Below, piece after piece: positions 29,181 through 41,067 of a stretch of DNA of 64,000 nucleotides. The stretch is from Dietzia psychralcaliphila. GTDB taxonomy: Bacteria > Actinomycetota > Actinomycetes > Mycobacteriales > Mycobacteriaceae. The DNA is taken from the NCBI RefSeq assembly GCF_003096095.1, contig NZ_CP015453.1:434001-498000 (forward strand), in the 5' to 3' direction. The notes beneath the pieces were generated by a model that saw only the letters and a list, made by a program, of their open reading frames with translations, did not search any database and was not told the origin of the DNA. How positions within the stretch are numbered: position 1 is the stretch's first letter; every line of letters begins with the position of its first letter. The translations under genes were made by a program, and so were the position numbers.

Positions 29181-30281
29181 TCAGGAGCCGAAGGCGGCCG
29201 AGGAGACCGCGTTCGGGGCCCAGCCGCGCGCGGCGGCGTCGCGGATGAACTGCATCTGCGGGTAGAACGAGTTGCCCGGGCAGGCGGTCCCGCCCCAGTC
29301 GCGGTGTCCCGAGACGGCCGGCATGTTGCGCGTGGCCCCGCCCTGCGGATTGCGGTAGGTGATGCCGCCACGCGGGTTGATGCCGGTGGCCGAACAGAGG
29401 GCACGCACGCAGTTGATGGTCGCGCCCACGGCGGCGGCGGTCGGCGGTGCCCCGGTGAAGTCGCCCAGCAGACTGATGCCGATATTGCCGTTGTTGACGC
29501 CGCCCGTATGGCCTGCGGTGACCACCGGGGGAGCGATACCGGCGAGCGGCGGCACCTGGAATACCGGGGTCCCGCCGACGGTTCCGCCGCGGCCCTGGTA
29601 GATCCGGCCCTCGGGGTCGATGAGCAGGTGGTATCCGACGTCGCCCCAGCCCAGCGTGTTGGCGTGGTAGTTGTAGATCGCGCGCACGCTGGCGGCGCGG
29701 TCCAGGCCGACGGGCGAGGCCGTGTGGTGGATGGTGATCGCCTGTGCCGGGTGGAACTGGGAAGCCCAGCGGTTGCCGGACACGTCGCCGGCACCCCACG
29801 CCGCGCGCGGGATGATCGGCAGGCCGAGCGTCCCGACGCTGGCCAGGCTGTAGTTGCGCGGTGCGCCCCGGCCGTCGTCGAACGCGGTCGCCCGCGCGCC
29901 GGCGGGCGCGTCGACCTCGTAGCCCACGGAACCGTCCGGCGCGGCGACGAGTTCAGAGGCGGGCGTGCTCCCGGAGTCCGGGGCGGAGTCCATCGCCTCG
30001 AGCGGCAGCCAGTCGCCCACCGAGCCGTCGGGGAACGCGAACCGGATGCGGCCGGCGATCTCCTCGGCGCTGGGGAAGGTCACCCCGACGTAGCCGAGTG
30101 GACCGTTCGGCTGGATCATGCCGCTGCCGGTCGGGACCGACTTGAGCAGATCCTGGGCCATGCCGAGGGAACCGGTGTCGAACGGGTTGGCCCCGGCGAG
30201 GGGGCCACGGACGGAGGAGGCGACAGCGACGCCCACCCCGACTGACGCGGCGGTGAGAAACCCACGGCGTGAAACGGGCAT
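29181..30281 (-). CDS. Tat-exported N-acetylmuramoyl-L-alanine amidase (PGRP/amidase_2)
   Basis: This is a peptidoglycan hydrolase that cleaves between muramic acid and the stem peptide. A twin-arginine signal SRRGFLTAA opens the 366-residue protein. The amidase_2/PGRP domain occupies about residues 165-345, with zinc ligands expected in ITIHHTAS, VSGHRDWGG and TACPGNSFY. The N-terminal 150 residues form a separate beta-rich region seen in corynebacterial homologues. ATG 30281 has a GGAG ribosome-binding site. It may act in cell separation or wall remodelling. Confidence 0.9.
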   Translation of the reverse strand: MPVSRRGFLTAASVGVGVAVASSVRGPLAGANPFDTGSLGMAQDLLKSVPTGSGMIQPNGPLGYVGVTFPSAEEIAGRIRFAFPDGSVGDWLPLEAMDSAPDSGSTPASELVAAPDGSVGYEVDAPAGARATAFDDGRGAPRNYSLASVGTLGLPIIPRAAWGAGDVSGNRWASQFHPAQAITIHHTASPVGLDRAASVRAIYNYHANTLGWGDVGYHLLIDPEGRIYQGRGGTVGGTPVFQVPPLAGIAPPVVTAGHTGGVNNGNIGISLLGDFTGAPPTAAAVGATINCVRALCSATGINPRGGITYRNPQGGATRNMPAVSGHRDWGGTACPGNSFYPQMQFIRDAAARGWAPNAVSSAAFGS

Positions 30282-30620
30282 AAGGGTGCACTCCAGACTT
30301 GTACTGCAGAAAACTGACGCCTGGCATATCGGCGCGATCGACCGTCACATTACGCCCTCGACGTAACCAAATCGAGACCTTCGTTACCGGAGTGATATAT
30401 GTGGCTAGTGAGGTTCAGGGGGCGCATCTGAAGCTCCTTTCGCCCGGAAACCGCGGGCCCGAGGCCCAGTCACGCACCCGCCCAGTCACGCGCCCGCCCG
30501 GCCGCACGCGCACCCGGCCGCACGCACACCCGGTCACACCGCCCGCCGCCCGCCGCCCGCCGCCCGCACGCACACCCGGTCGCACCGCTCGCCCGGTGCC
30601 ACAGCTGCCCGCCCACCCGC
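30282..30620. other. Intergenic region upstream of the amidase gene
   Basis: The part nearest the amidase (30330-30420) is AT-richer and carries several GTNAC elements on the minus strand, which may be regulator half-sites. The part toward leuA (30470-30600) is a low-complexity tract of CCGC/CCCG/GCACAC-type repeats, including two copies of ccgcacgcacacccggtc-like sequence. No gene is seen in either part. Confidence 0.55.
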
Positions 30621-30665
30621 ACAAAAAAAGCGTTCCGCACACGGCGATGTGTGCGGAACGCTCTT
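30621..30665 (-). terminator. Rho-independent terminator of leuA
   Basis: Reading on the minus strand, a 14-bp perfect stem AGCGTTCCGCACAC/GTGTGCGGAACGCT with a 6-nt loop is followed by a run of T (A7 on the plus strand at 30623-30629). It lies 15 nt after the leuA stop, so it ends that transcript. Confidence 0.93.
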
Positions 30666-30679
30666 CTGGTCGGGTCAGC

Positions 30680-32626
<1,947 letters not shown>

Positions 32627-32671
32627 TCAGCGGGCCCCGCCGCGGCACCCAAGAAGGAGCACGCGCTGCAT
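32627..32671 (-). CDS. leuL: Leu leader peptide (MQRVLLLGCRGGAR)
   Basis: A 14-codon open frame begins at ATG 32671 and holds three consecutive leucine codons (CTC CTT CTT) at positions 5-7, then ends at a TGA just before the attenuator hairpin. Leader peptides with Leu runs upstream of leuA are known in actinobacteria. A TATCGT element 8 nt before the ATG could be a -10 box, implying a leaderless transcript that begins at the leader peptide itself. Ribosome stalling at these codons under leucine shortage would favour readthrough into leuA. Confidence 0.8.
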   Translation of the reverse strand: MQRVLLLGCRGGAR

Positions 32672-32700
32672 GGGGGTCACGATACACCGTGTCGGGGGCG

Positions 32701-33138
32701 TCATGGAATCGGGATGACGAAGGTCGTGGACCCGGTGGTCGTCTCGGGTGGGGAGAGGGGCGAGTCGGGGCCCAGTTCCTGGTCGTGGTGCATGGAACCC
32801 CAGAGTCTGCGGCAACCGGCCTCCTCGGCGATGCCGACGGCCTTGTCCACGAGCTGATGGGCGATCCCGCGGCCCCGCAACGCCTCGCTCACCCGGATTC
32901 CGTAGACGAACAGGTCCGGGCTGGCGCCCAGGTACCCGGTCTCCACCGCCACCAGCATCCCCACGGGGACCTCGTCCTGCAGGGCCAGCAGCAGGAGGTT
33001 GGACCCGTTGTCGAGGAAGTCCCGGGTCCATTCCGCGGTGGGCGGGTAGGCGAAGAGGTCGCCGGCCGACAGCACGAGATCGAGGTCGGAGCGAGAGGCG
33101 CGACGGATCACGAGCTCCGACTGCTCCGGCGAGGTCAT
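32701..33138 (-). CDS. GNAT family N-acetyltransferase
   Basis: This 145-residue GNAT-fold protein has the acetyl-CoA-binding segment VYGIRVSEALRGRGIAHQLV (RGRGIA pyrophosphate loop) near residues 78-97. The substrate is unknown. It lies upstream of the leu leader on the same strand, but the leader appears to have its own promoter. Confidence 0.85.
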   Translation of the reverse strand: MTSPEQSELVIRRASRSDLDLVLSAGDLFAYPPTAEWTRDFLDNGSNLLLLALQDEVPVGMLVAVETGYLGASPDLFVYGIRVSEALRGRGIAHQLVDKAVGIAEEAGCRRLWGSMHHDQELGPDSPLSPPETTTGSTTFVIPIP

Positions 33139-33185
33139 CTGTCAAGTGTGACAAAACCTGCGCGGTAAGGCACGGGTCGTCGGGT

Positions 33186-34028
33186 TCATCGGTTGGCGAC
33201 CATCCAGTCGATCCACCCGTTCTGGAACGGGATCGACTCGTACCAGGCCGGATTGGTTCCGTTGGGCTGGCGTCGGCCGTGGTCGGAACCGGAATGGATG
33301 CCCACCAGCAGGTCGCCGTGGAAAACCGGTCCCCCTGAGTCCCCGTTCCCGTATCCACCCTGGGTGGTGTGGGACCGGCCGATCCGGGATCCGGCGCGCG
33401 GCTCCACGCGCTCGAGGCGGGTGAGTCCGGTGCGCAGCTCCGCGGAGCGCTGACCGCGGGGGGTGGTCTCGCCGAAGCCGTGGAAGCGCAGGGTCGCGCC
33501 GGGGGCGGGGTCGGCACCTGCCCGCTTGACCGACGGGGACGGCGCCCGGTGGGCCAGCTTGAGCAGCATGACGTCCCCGGCGGGGGCGTGGTAGGCGGCG
33601 ACGGGGGTGTGGCGTCCGACACTGCCGGTGTCCAGGGAGCCGAACGCCCCGACGATCGACGGACTGGCCAGCGAGGCGGTCTCGGCGAACCCGCCCGGCA
33701 CGGTGGCCTGGTTGCCGAAGCCCAGGGTGTAGGCGTTCGGATTGGCGGGTCCGCAGTGTTTGGCGGTGGCCACCCAGTACGGGGCCACCACCACCCCGGA
33801 GCAGGGCGTGCCCGGAATGCCGCTGAACGTGGTGATCTGCACGGCCCAGGGCGCCGGGCCGGAGGGGGTTCCGTTGACCACGGCTCCGGCCGTGGGGGCG
33901 GCGACGGCCAGTGGGGCGACGAGCGCGGCGACGGCGGCGCCGACCGTTGCGCGGCGGGAGAGGCGAGCACGGCCCCCACGCACGACGCGGCCGAAATCAG
34001 AGGTGCCGCTGGGGCGTGTGGGGCGCAT
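33186..34028 (-). CDS. Secreted trypsin-like serine protease
   Basis: This is a chymotrypsin-fold (S1) protease. The catalytic triad is His in VATAKHCG, Asp in PAGDVMLLKL and Ser in YGNGDSGGPVF. An Arg-rich signal peptide (RRATVGAAVAALVAPLAVAAPTAGA) directs export, and the mature part begins near VVNGTPSGPAPWAVQI. ATG 34028 (280 residues) is preceded by TACCCT about 9 nt upstream, a typical -10 for a leaderless transcript. ATG 34085 is an alternative, 3 nt after the upstream gene, but lacks a ribosome-binding site. Confidence 0.87.
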   Translation of the reverse strand: MRPTRPSGTSDFGRVVRGGRARLSRRATVGAAVAALVAPLAVAAPTAGAVVNGTPSGPAPWAVQITTFSGIPGTPCSGVVVAPYWVATAKHCGPANPNAYTLGFGNQATVPGGFAETASLASPSIVGAFGSLDTGSVGRHTPVAAYHAPAGDVMLLKLAHRAPSPSVKRAGADPAPGATLRFHGFGETTPRGQRSAELRTGLTRLERVEPRAGSRIGRSHTTQGGYGNGDSGGPVFHGDLLVGIHSGSDHGRRQPNGTNPAWYESIPFQNGWIDWMVANR

Positions 34029-34088
34029 GAGGTTCAGGGTAGGCGATGGAGTGGAATTGCTCAGCCGCTCGGGGTGGGTCCTCATGGC

Positions 34089-34982
34089 TCAGGAATCGCG
34101 GGAGACGGCGCCCGCGTTACCCGGGACCGTCTCGGCCCCGCGGTCGACCTCCTTGTTTGCTAACCGCACCGTGGCCACCACCATCAGGACGAGCGTCGCG
34201 GCCAGGATCGCCAGCTCGGGGCCGTCGACGGTGAACCACTCGCCCAGCACCACCACGCCGAGTCCCAGTGCGACGACCGGCGTGGTGACGGTCGAGGCGG
34301 GCACCGCCTGGTGCACGGCCCCCGCCGAGAACGACATCTGCTGCAGCGTCAGCGCGATCACCGCCGCCGCCACCAGTCCGTACACCTCCCCCGTGGTGAA
34401 CACCTCGAGCACCCCGCCCGTGAACCACCGGTCGGCGACGCCCTTGGTGAGCAGCGCGACGTAGGCGAAGGCGAGGCCTCCGGCGACGCCCAGGAGCAGC
34501 GCCCGGTTGCCGTTGCGGCGGCGATTGCGGGACAGGCGGAGCAACACCGCGATCACCGCGAGCCCGCCCGCGCACGCGAGCGCCCACTCGTACCAGGGCG
34601 GATGGGCGTCACCCCCCGTCGGCCGACCATAGATCACCAGGACCACCACGCATCCCGCCAGGACGTATCCCCAGAACAGTTCCGTCTTGGTGATCCGCCG
34701 ACCCGTCACCCACGCGCCCAGCGGGAGCGCGAAGGTCAGTGAGAGGACTGTGATGGTCTGCACCAGGATCAGCGAACCGAACGCCAGCGCCAGTCCCTGA
34801 AAGGCGAATCCGGCCAGGCTGATGGCCATGCCGGTCCACCAGAACCTGCTGGCGAGGACGCCGAAACGACCCTCGAGCCGGCCCTCGGCGCGGTCCTTGG
34901 TCCGGTGCCGCATCACGGTTCCGAAGGCCTGGCTGAGGGCGGAGGCGAGGGCCAACAACACGGCCGCCAAGGTTTCCGTCAT
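34089..34982 (-). CDS. DMT/EamA-type transporter
   Basis: This 297-residue integral membrane protein has about ten hydrophobic helices, in the pattern of the drug/metabolite transporter superfamily. A polar loop follows the first helix (RHRTKDRAEGRLEGRFG). The substrate is unknown. ATG 34982 is used. The gene is divergent from the aspartokinase gene, with about 70 bp between them for both promoters. Confidence 0.82.
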   Translation of the reverse strand: MTETLAAVLLALASALSQAFGTVMRHRTKDRAEGRLEGRFGVLASRFWWTGMAISLAGFAFQGLALAFGSLILVQTITVLSLTFALPLGAWVTGRRITKTELFWGYVLAGCVVVLVIYGRPTGGDAHPPWYEWALACAGGLAVIAVLLRLSRNRRRNGNRALLLGVAGGLAFAYVALLTKGVADRWFTGGVLEVFTTGEVYGLVAAAVIALTLQQMSFSAGAVHQAVPASTVTTPVVALGLGVVVLGEWFTVDGPELAILAATLVLMVVATVRLANKEVDRGAETVPGNAGAVSRDS

Positions 34983-35053
34983 CGGTGATGAGTAAACACC
35001 TCCCGTAAAGTAGGGCTGCGTTAAGCCGATCAACACCGGAAGGGTGTGACCGC

Positions 35054-36316
35054 GTGGCACTCGTAGTGCAGAAGTACGGCGGCTCCTCCGTGGAGTCCGC
35101 AGAACGAATCCGTCGGGTCGCCGAGAGGATCGTCGAGACAAAGAAGGCCGGGAACGACGTCGTGGTGGTCGCCTCGGCGATGGGGGACACGACCGACGAG
35201 CTCCTGGACCTGGCCGACCAGGTCTGCCCGGCGCCCCCGCAGCGCGAGATGGACATGCTGCTGACCTCGGGCGAGAGGATCTCCAACGCCCTGCTGGCCA
35301 TGGCCATCAGCTCGTTCGGGATGGAGGCCTACTCGTTCACCGGCTCGCAGGCCGGGATCATCACCACCACCAAGCACGGCGACAGCAGGATCATCGACAT
35401 CACCCCGGGGCGGGTCCGTGACGCCCTCGACCAGGGCAAGATCGCCCTGGTCGCCGGGTTCCAGGGCGTGTCCCGGGAGACCCTCGACGTCACGACTCTC
35501 GGCCGTGGCGGTTCGGACACCACCGCGGTGGCCATGGCGGCCGCGCTGGGAGCCGACGTCTGCGAGATCTACTCGGACGTCGACGGCATCTACACCGCCG
35601 ACCCCCGGATCGTCCCCGACGCCCGCAAGCTCGACTCCATCTCGTACGAGGAGATGCTGGAGATGGCGGCCGTCGGCTCGAAGATCCTCAACCTGCGGAG
35701 CGTCGAGTTCGCCCGCCGGTACCACGTGCCCCTGCGCGTGCGCTCGTCGTATTCGACCAACCCGGGCACGCTCGTGGCCGGAAAAGTGGAGGACATCCCC
35801 GTGGAAGACGCAGTCCTGACCGGAGTCGCACACGACGCCTCGGAGGCCAAGATCACGGTCGTCGGTATCCCCGACCAGCCGGGGTACGCCGCCAAGATCT
35901 TCCGCGTGGTGGCAGACGCCGAGATCAACATCGACATGGTCCTGCAGAACGTCTCCAAGGCGGAGGGCAAGACCGACATCACCTTCACCTGCCCGCGTGA
36001 GGTCGGGGCCAGGGCCGTCGAGGTGCTCTCACAGGCTAAGGACGACCTAGGGATCGACCAGGTGCTCTACGACGACAACGTCGGCAAGGTCTCCCTGGTG
36101 GGCGCCGGCATGAAGTCGCACCCGGGCGTCACCGCGACCTTCTGCGAGTCGCTGTCCGAGGCCGGGGTCAATATCGAGCTCATCTCCACCTCGGAGATCC
36201 GCATCTCGGCGTTGGTCCGCGAGGACGAGCTCCCCGAGAGCGTCCGCGCCCTGCACGCCGCGTTCGAGCTCGGCGGCGAGGAGGAGGCCCAGGTCTACGC
36301 CGGCACCGGTCGCTGA
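35054..36316 (+). CDS. lysC: Aspartokinase (alpha subunit frame)
   Basis: Aspartokinase phosphorylates L-aspartate, the first step toward lysine, threonine, methionine and diaminopimelate. It has 420 residues from GTG 35054. The kinase domain carries [26 protein letters not shown] and [15 protein letters not shown]. Two ACT domains (about residues 260-410) hold TDITFTC and the effector-site [11 protein letters not shown], as in the feedback-regulated corynebacterial enzyme. An internal start yields a beta subunit. The usual ask-asd pairing is here interrupted by a DUF559 gene. Confidence 0.96.
   Translation: MALVVQKYGGSSVESAERIRRVAERIVETKKAGNDVVVVASAMGDTTDELLDLADQVCPAPPQREMDMLLTSGERISNALLAMAISSFGMEAYSFTGSQAGIITTTKHGDSRIIDITPGRVRDALDQGKIALVAGFQGVSRETLDVTTLGRGGSDTTAVAMAAALGADVCEIYSDVDGIYTADPRIVPDARKLDSISYEEMLEMAAVGSKILNLRSVEFARRYHVPLRVRSSYSTNPGTLVAGKVEDIPVEDAVLTGVAHDASEAKITVVGIPDQPGYAAKIFRVVADAEINIDMVLQNVSKAEGKTDITFTCPREVGARAVEVLSQAKDDLGIDQVLYDDNVGKVSLVGAGMKSHPGVTATFCESLSEAGVNIELISTSEIRISALVREDELPESVRALHAAFELGGEEEAQVYAGTGR
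35801..36316 (+). CDS. lysC: Aspartokinase beta subunit (internal in-frame start)
   Basis: The GTG at 35801, preceded by GGAGG at 35788-35792, starts (M)[16 protein letters not shown]. This matches the known start of the Corynebacterium glutamicum beta subunit, which is made from inside the same gene. The product would be 171 residues, the two ACT domains only, and would assemble with alpha subunits into the feedback-sensitive alpha2beta2 enzyme. Confidence 0.8.
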   Translation: MEDAVLTGVAHDASEAKITVVGIPDQPGYAAKIFRVVADAEINIDMVLQNVSKAEGKTDITFTCPREVGARAVEVLSQAKDDLGIDQVLYDDNVGKVSLVGAGMKSHPGVTATFCESLSEAGVNIELISTSEIRISALVREDELPESVRALHAAFELGGEEEAQVYAGTGR

Positions 36317-36329
36317 CCTGAGCCCCGCA

Positions 36330-36555
36330 CGGCCCGCGCCTGTCCGCGCTCCGGTCCACCGGCCCACCTCACTATCGGCCGGTCCACCGGCCCACCTCAC
36401 CATCGGGAAGAGGGATTCGCCTGTATCGCCCGAGTGGCTCTGCACGAATTCCTCTTCCCGGCGGACCTGCGGCGGGTCTGCGGCGGAGGAGCGGCGGAGG
36501 AGCGGCGGATCTGCGGCGGAGGAGGGGCGGCAGAAGGGCCCGGTGGGTGGGTGAT
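36330..36555. repeat. Repeat-rich intergenic region after lysC
   Basis: Two direct copies of a 27-28 bp unit (ggtccaccggcccacctcac and onward) lie at about 36351-36406. A long hairpin follows, then a gcggcggaggagc-type tandem tract at about 36478-36530. No gene is seen. Confidence 0.7.
36405..36459. terminator. Long hairpin after lysC
   Basis: GGGAAGAGGGATTCG (36405-36419) pairs with CGAATTCCTCTTCCC (36445-36459) over 15 positions, with one G-U pair and a 25-nt loop. It lies between the ends of lysC and the convergent DUF559 gene. It is probably a bidirectional terminator, although no T-run follows. Confidence 0.65.
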
Positions 36556-37431
36556 TCAGGCACCGGGGCTCACGTAGCCGCGTCGGCCCAACGCCGCCCG
36601 CACGTGCGCCAGGATCTCGTCGGGGCTGCGAACCAGTGAGGTCGCGGTGACTACCTCGATGTACCAGCCGGCCGCTCGCAGTCGGTTCCGTCGGATCTCA
36701 TCGTCGGCCTGTTGCTTCCGCGTGCGGTGACCCGCGCCGTCGTACTCCACCGCCACCTTCAGGGACGGCCACGCGATGTCGAGGCGGTATCTGAACTCGG
36801 GCACCCGGTGCTGGAGGACGAATCCGGTCAACCCGTTCTCGAGTAGGAACAGCCGCGTTCGGGTCTCCCATGGCGATTCGGCGAGGGTGTCGACCTCCCC
36901 GAGCCGCGTGAGCACGATCCTGCGGCCGCGCACGCCTCGTAACCCTTCGGCCAGCGGGCGCAGCCGATTGATCGGCAGGAGCCCCATGGTGGTGGAGGTG
37001 TCGAGGGCGCAGATGGCCTCGACTCTCGGTTCGTGACGTGCGATGTCGAAGAGAGTCCACTCCGGGCTCGCTATGCGGATGTCCGGGCAGTGCCCCGACG
37101 TCAGGATCTGGACGTGCTCGGGCGGGATCCGGTATTGCCATCCAGTAACGCCCGGCCGCTCGATCCGCCGCCCCGGCGCCACCACCTCGTCCGCGAAGTC
37201 GAGCGGCGCGAAGGCGTGCCCGTAGATGACTGCCGCGAGCCATCCTGTCACCGCTGCGTCCGGGTAGAGCTCCATGAGTGCCTCCGCCCGCGCCCAGGAG
37301 TCGATGGGAACGCCGTCGCGGAACCACAGGCCGTGATGAAGGCGGGCATAGCCGCGACTCGTCAACCGGCTTCCGGTCCGGTGCCGGAGGTCACGGGTAC
37401 GGATGGGTACGTTCCGGGGGCGCGCGCTCAC
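36556..37431 (-). CDS. DUF559/PD-(D/E)XK endonuclease-like protein
   Basis: This 291-residue protein has two parts. The N-terminal 180 residues resemble the AbiEi/antitoxin-like winged-helix region common in mycobacterial proteins (RDLRHRTGSRLTSRGYARLHHGLW, then a wall-to-wall alpha/beta region). The C-terminal 100 residues carry a Vsr/DUF559-like nuclease core: ETRTRLFLLENGL, the acidic RLDIAWPSLKVAVEYDGAGHRTRKQQADDEIRRNRL with the usual D...E-x-D pattern, then a final helix. Function is unknown; such proteins are found singly in many actinobacteria. It separates lysC from asd and is flanked by repeat-rich DNA with long hairpins, suggesting later insertion. Confidence 0.75.
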   Translation of the reverse strand: MSARPRNVPIRTRDLRHRTGSRLTSRGYARLHHGLWFRDGVPIDSWARAEALMELYPDAAVTGWLAAVIYGHAFAPLDFADEVVAPGRRIERPGVTGWQYRIPPEHVQILTSGHCPDIRIASPEWTLFDIARHEPRVEAICALDTSTTMGLLPINRLRPLAEGLRGVRGRRIVLTRLGEVDTLAESPWETRTRLFLLENGLTGFVLQHRVPEFRYRLDIAWPSLKVAVEYDGAGHRTRKQQADDEIRRNRLRAAGWYIEVVTATSLVRSPDEILAHVRAALGRRGYVSPGA

Positions 37432-38945
<1,514 letters not shown>

Positions 38946-39044
38946 CGCGCTCGCTGCGGGGAGCGCAGCCGTTGGTCGGACATGCAGCCGCGAACCGGGC
39001 TGTGGGAAGACCCCGACGACGACGAACTCCGCAGCAGCACACCA

Positions 39045-39087
39045 CGAGAGCCGCCGCTCGGTTGAGCAGACCGGGCGGCGGCTCTCG
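39045..39087 (+). terminator. GC-rich hairpin after asd
   Basis: CGAGAGCCGCCG (39045-39056) pairs with CGGCGGCTCTCG (39076-39087), a perfect 12-bp stem with a 19-nt loop. It lies 100 bp after the asd stop and before the ABC transporter genes. It is followed by gggg, not T, so it is a terminator candidate without a T-tail. Confidence 0.65.
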
Positions 39088-39122
39088 GGGCGCTAGAGTG
39101 TGTCCAGCGATCGGAGGACTGT

Positions 39123-40136
39123 GTGGGCGTGAACGACGACGCCGTGCGCGGCGACGCCCGGTCGGAGGTGCGCGGCGATCCACGGACGGACGCGCGCGGC
39201 GATGACCCGATGATCGAGGTCCGCGATCTGCGCAAACAGTACGGTCGCCGTGGTCCGGTCGCGCTCAAGGGCATCGACTTCACGGTGGATCGTGGCGAAC
39301 TGTTCGGACTGCTCGGGCCCAACGGCGCCGGTAAGACGACGACGCTGGGCATTCTGACCACGCGGGTGAGACCGACCTCGGGCACTGCGCGGATCGACGG
39401 GATCGACGTGGTGGCCGGACCGCAGGCGGTCAAACGGCGGATCGCGGTGATGCCGCAGCAGAGCAACCTGGACCGATCGTTGACGGCCCTGGAGAATCTG
39501 ACGTTCCACGGCGCCTATTACGGAATGCGCTTGAAGGACAGGCGACGGCGCTCACGCGAGCTGTTGGAACAGTTCGGGTTGGCCGACCGCGCCGATGAAC
39601 AGGTGGAGAACTTCTCCGGCGGTATGGCGCAGCGACTACTCATCGCGCGGGCACTCATGCACCGTCCGCCGCTTCTCTTCCTCGACGAACCGACCACTGG
39701 GTTGGATCCGCAGTCACGGTTGTTCCTCTGGGACAGGGTGACCGAACTCCACCGCTCCGGCACCACGATCATGCTGACCACGCATGATATGGCGGAGGCG
39801 GATCGACTGTGTGAGCGGATCGCGATCGTCGACCACGGTGAGCGCATCGCGCTGGACACGCCGGCAGGTCTGCGGGATCTGCTGCCGGGTGGTCGCGGCA
39901 TCGAACTCGTGGTGGACGCCCCGGACGATCCCGCTCCGCTGCTGGGAGAGCTCGGGGAGACGGAGTCCGCCGAGATCGACCAGGGGCGGTGGCGCGTGCG
40001 GTGCTATGGCGACAGTCGCCTGGGCGAGGCGGTCGCGGTCGCCGAACAACGAGGAGCCGTGGTGCGGGATGTGCGCCGGCTCGAGGGCAGCCTGGAAGAC
40101 GTGTTCGTGCACCTGACCGGGCGGGAGCTGCGATGA
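39123..40136 (+). CDS. ABC exporter ATP-binding protein (DrrA/CcmA type)
   Basis: This is the ATPase of a two-gene ABC-2 exporter, 337 residues. Walker A GPNGAGKTT, signature FSGGMAQRL, Walker B LLFLDEPTTGLDP and the H-loop LTTHDMAEAD are visible. A C-terminal domain of about 100 residues (ELVVDAPDD...) is typical of DrrA-like proteins. The GTG at 39123 sits 5 nt after GGAGG; GTG 39129 is an alternative. The permease overlaps by 4 nt. The substrate is not known. Confidence 0.9.
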   Translation: MGVNDDAVRGDARSEVRGDPRTDARGDDPMIEVRDLRKQYGRRGPVALKGIDFTVDRGELFGLLGPNGAGKTTTLGILTTRVRPTSGTARIDGIDVVAGPQAVKRRIAVMPQQSNLDRSLTALENLTFHGAYYGMRLKDRRRRSRELLEQFGLADRADEQVENFSGGMAQRLLIARALMHRPPLLFLDEPTTGLDPQSRLFLWDRVTELHRSGTTIMLTTHDMAEADRLCERIAIVDHGERIALDTPAGLRDLLPGGRGIELVVDAPDDPAPLLGELGETESAEIDQGRWRVRCYGDSRLGEAVAVAEQRGAVVRDVRRLEGSLEDVFVHLTGRELR

Positions 40137-41011
40137 GTGACGTGACGAGGAACCCCGGCACGACCGCTGGTGCGCCGGCGGGGGCGTCGTCCAGACCGGA
40201 CGGGGGCCGGACGACACCGGACCCGATGCTGGCGCGCGCGACCGGTTTCCGTGCGTTCCTGGGCCTGCTGCAGCGAGATATCTGGAACACCCTCCGTCAC
40301 GAGCTCGGGGGTTTCCTGGCGCAGTCGCTCATGCAACCGTTGGCGTTTCTCTTCGTGTTCGGCCTCGTCCTGCCGGAGATCGGCGCGGTGGACGAGGGCT
40401 ATGCGACGCAACTGTTGCCGGGCATCATCGCGCTGACGCTCGTGTTGACGGCGCTGCAGAACGTGGCGCTGCCACTGGTGATCGAGTTCTCCTACACCAA
40501 GGAGATCGAGGACCGGCTGCTGGCGCCGATCTCCCCGTTGATGGTGGGAGTGGAGAAGTTGGTGTTCGCGACCGGGCGGTCCCTGATCGCGGCGCTGCTT
40601 ATCCTGCCGCTCGGAGCAGTGATCCTGCCGGACGGGTTGCAGACCGGAGGTGCGAACTGGGGGGTGTTCGCGCTGCTCCTGGTCGTCGGCGGCCTCGCCG
40701 GGGCCTCCATCGGCCTGGTGCTGGGCACGTCGGTGCCGGCGAAACGCATCAACATGGTCTTCGCATTGGCCCTGACGCCGCTGATCTTCACCGGTGCCAC
40801 GTTCTACCCGTGGCAGTTGCTCGATTCCCTGCGGTGGTTCCAGGTGCTGACGTTGGTCAACCCGCTCACCTACGTCTCGGAGGGGATGCGCGCCGCCCTG
40901 ACCTCGTCGCCGCACCTGGGGGCGGAGTGGATCGCGCTCGGGCTCGGGGTCTCGACGGTGGCCTTTGCGACCGTCGGCCTGCGCGGGTTCGTCCGCCGTG
41001 CGGTGGATTGA
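40133..41011 (+). CDS. ABC-2 type exporter permease
   Basis: This 292-residue membrane protein has six hydrophobic segments, matching the ABC-2 transporter permease family (DrrB-like): FLAQSLMQPLAFLFVFGLVLP and the C-terminal NPLTYVSEGMRAALTS signature. A hydrophilic N-terminus of about 30 residues precedes the membrane part. ATG 40133 overlaps the ATPase stop (ATGA). Confidence 0.9.
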   Translation: MSDVTRNPGTTAGAPAGASSRPDGGRTTPDPMLARATGFRAFLGLLQRDIWNTLRHELGGFLAQSLMQPLAFLFVFGLVLPEIGAVDEGYATQLLPGIIALTLVLTALQNVALPLVIEFSYTKEIEDRLLAPISPLMVGVEKLVFATGRSLIAALLILPLGAVILPDGLQTGGANWGVFALLLVVGGLAGASIGLVLGTSVPAKRINMVFALALTPLIFTGATFYPWQLLDSLRWFQVLTLVNPLTYVSEGMRAALTSSPHLGAEWIALGLGVSTVAFATVGLRGFVRRAVD

Positions 41012-41067
41012 CGGCTCCCGTGTAGTGCGCGCGACGGGTTCAGCCCTCGGGTCGCGGGTGGTGAGCG

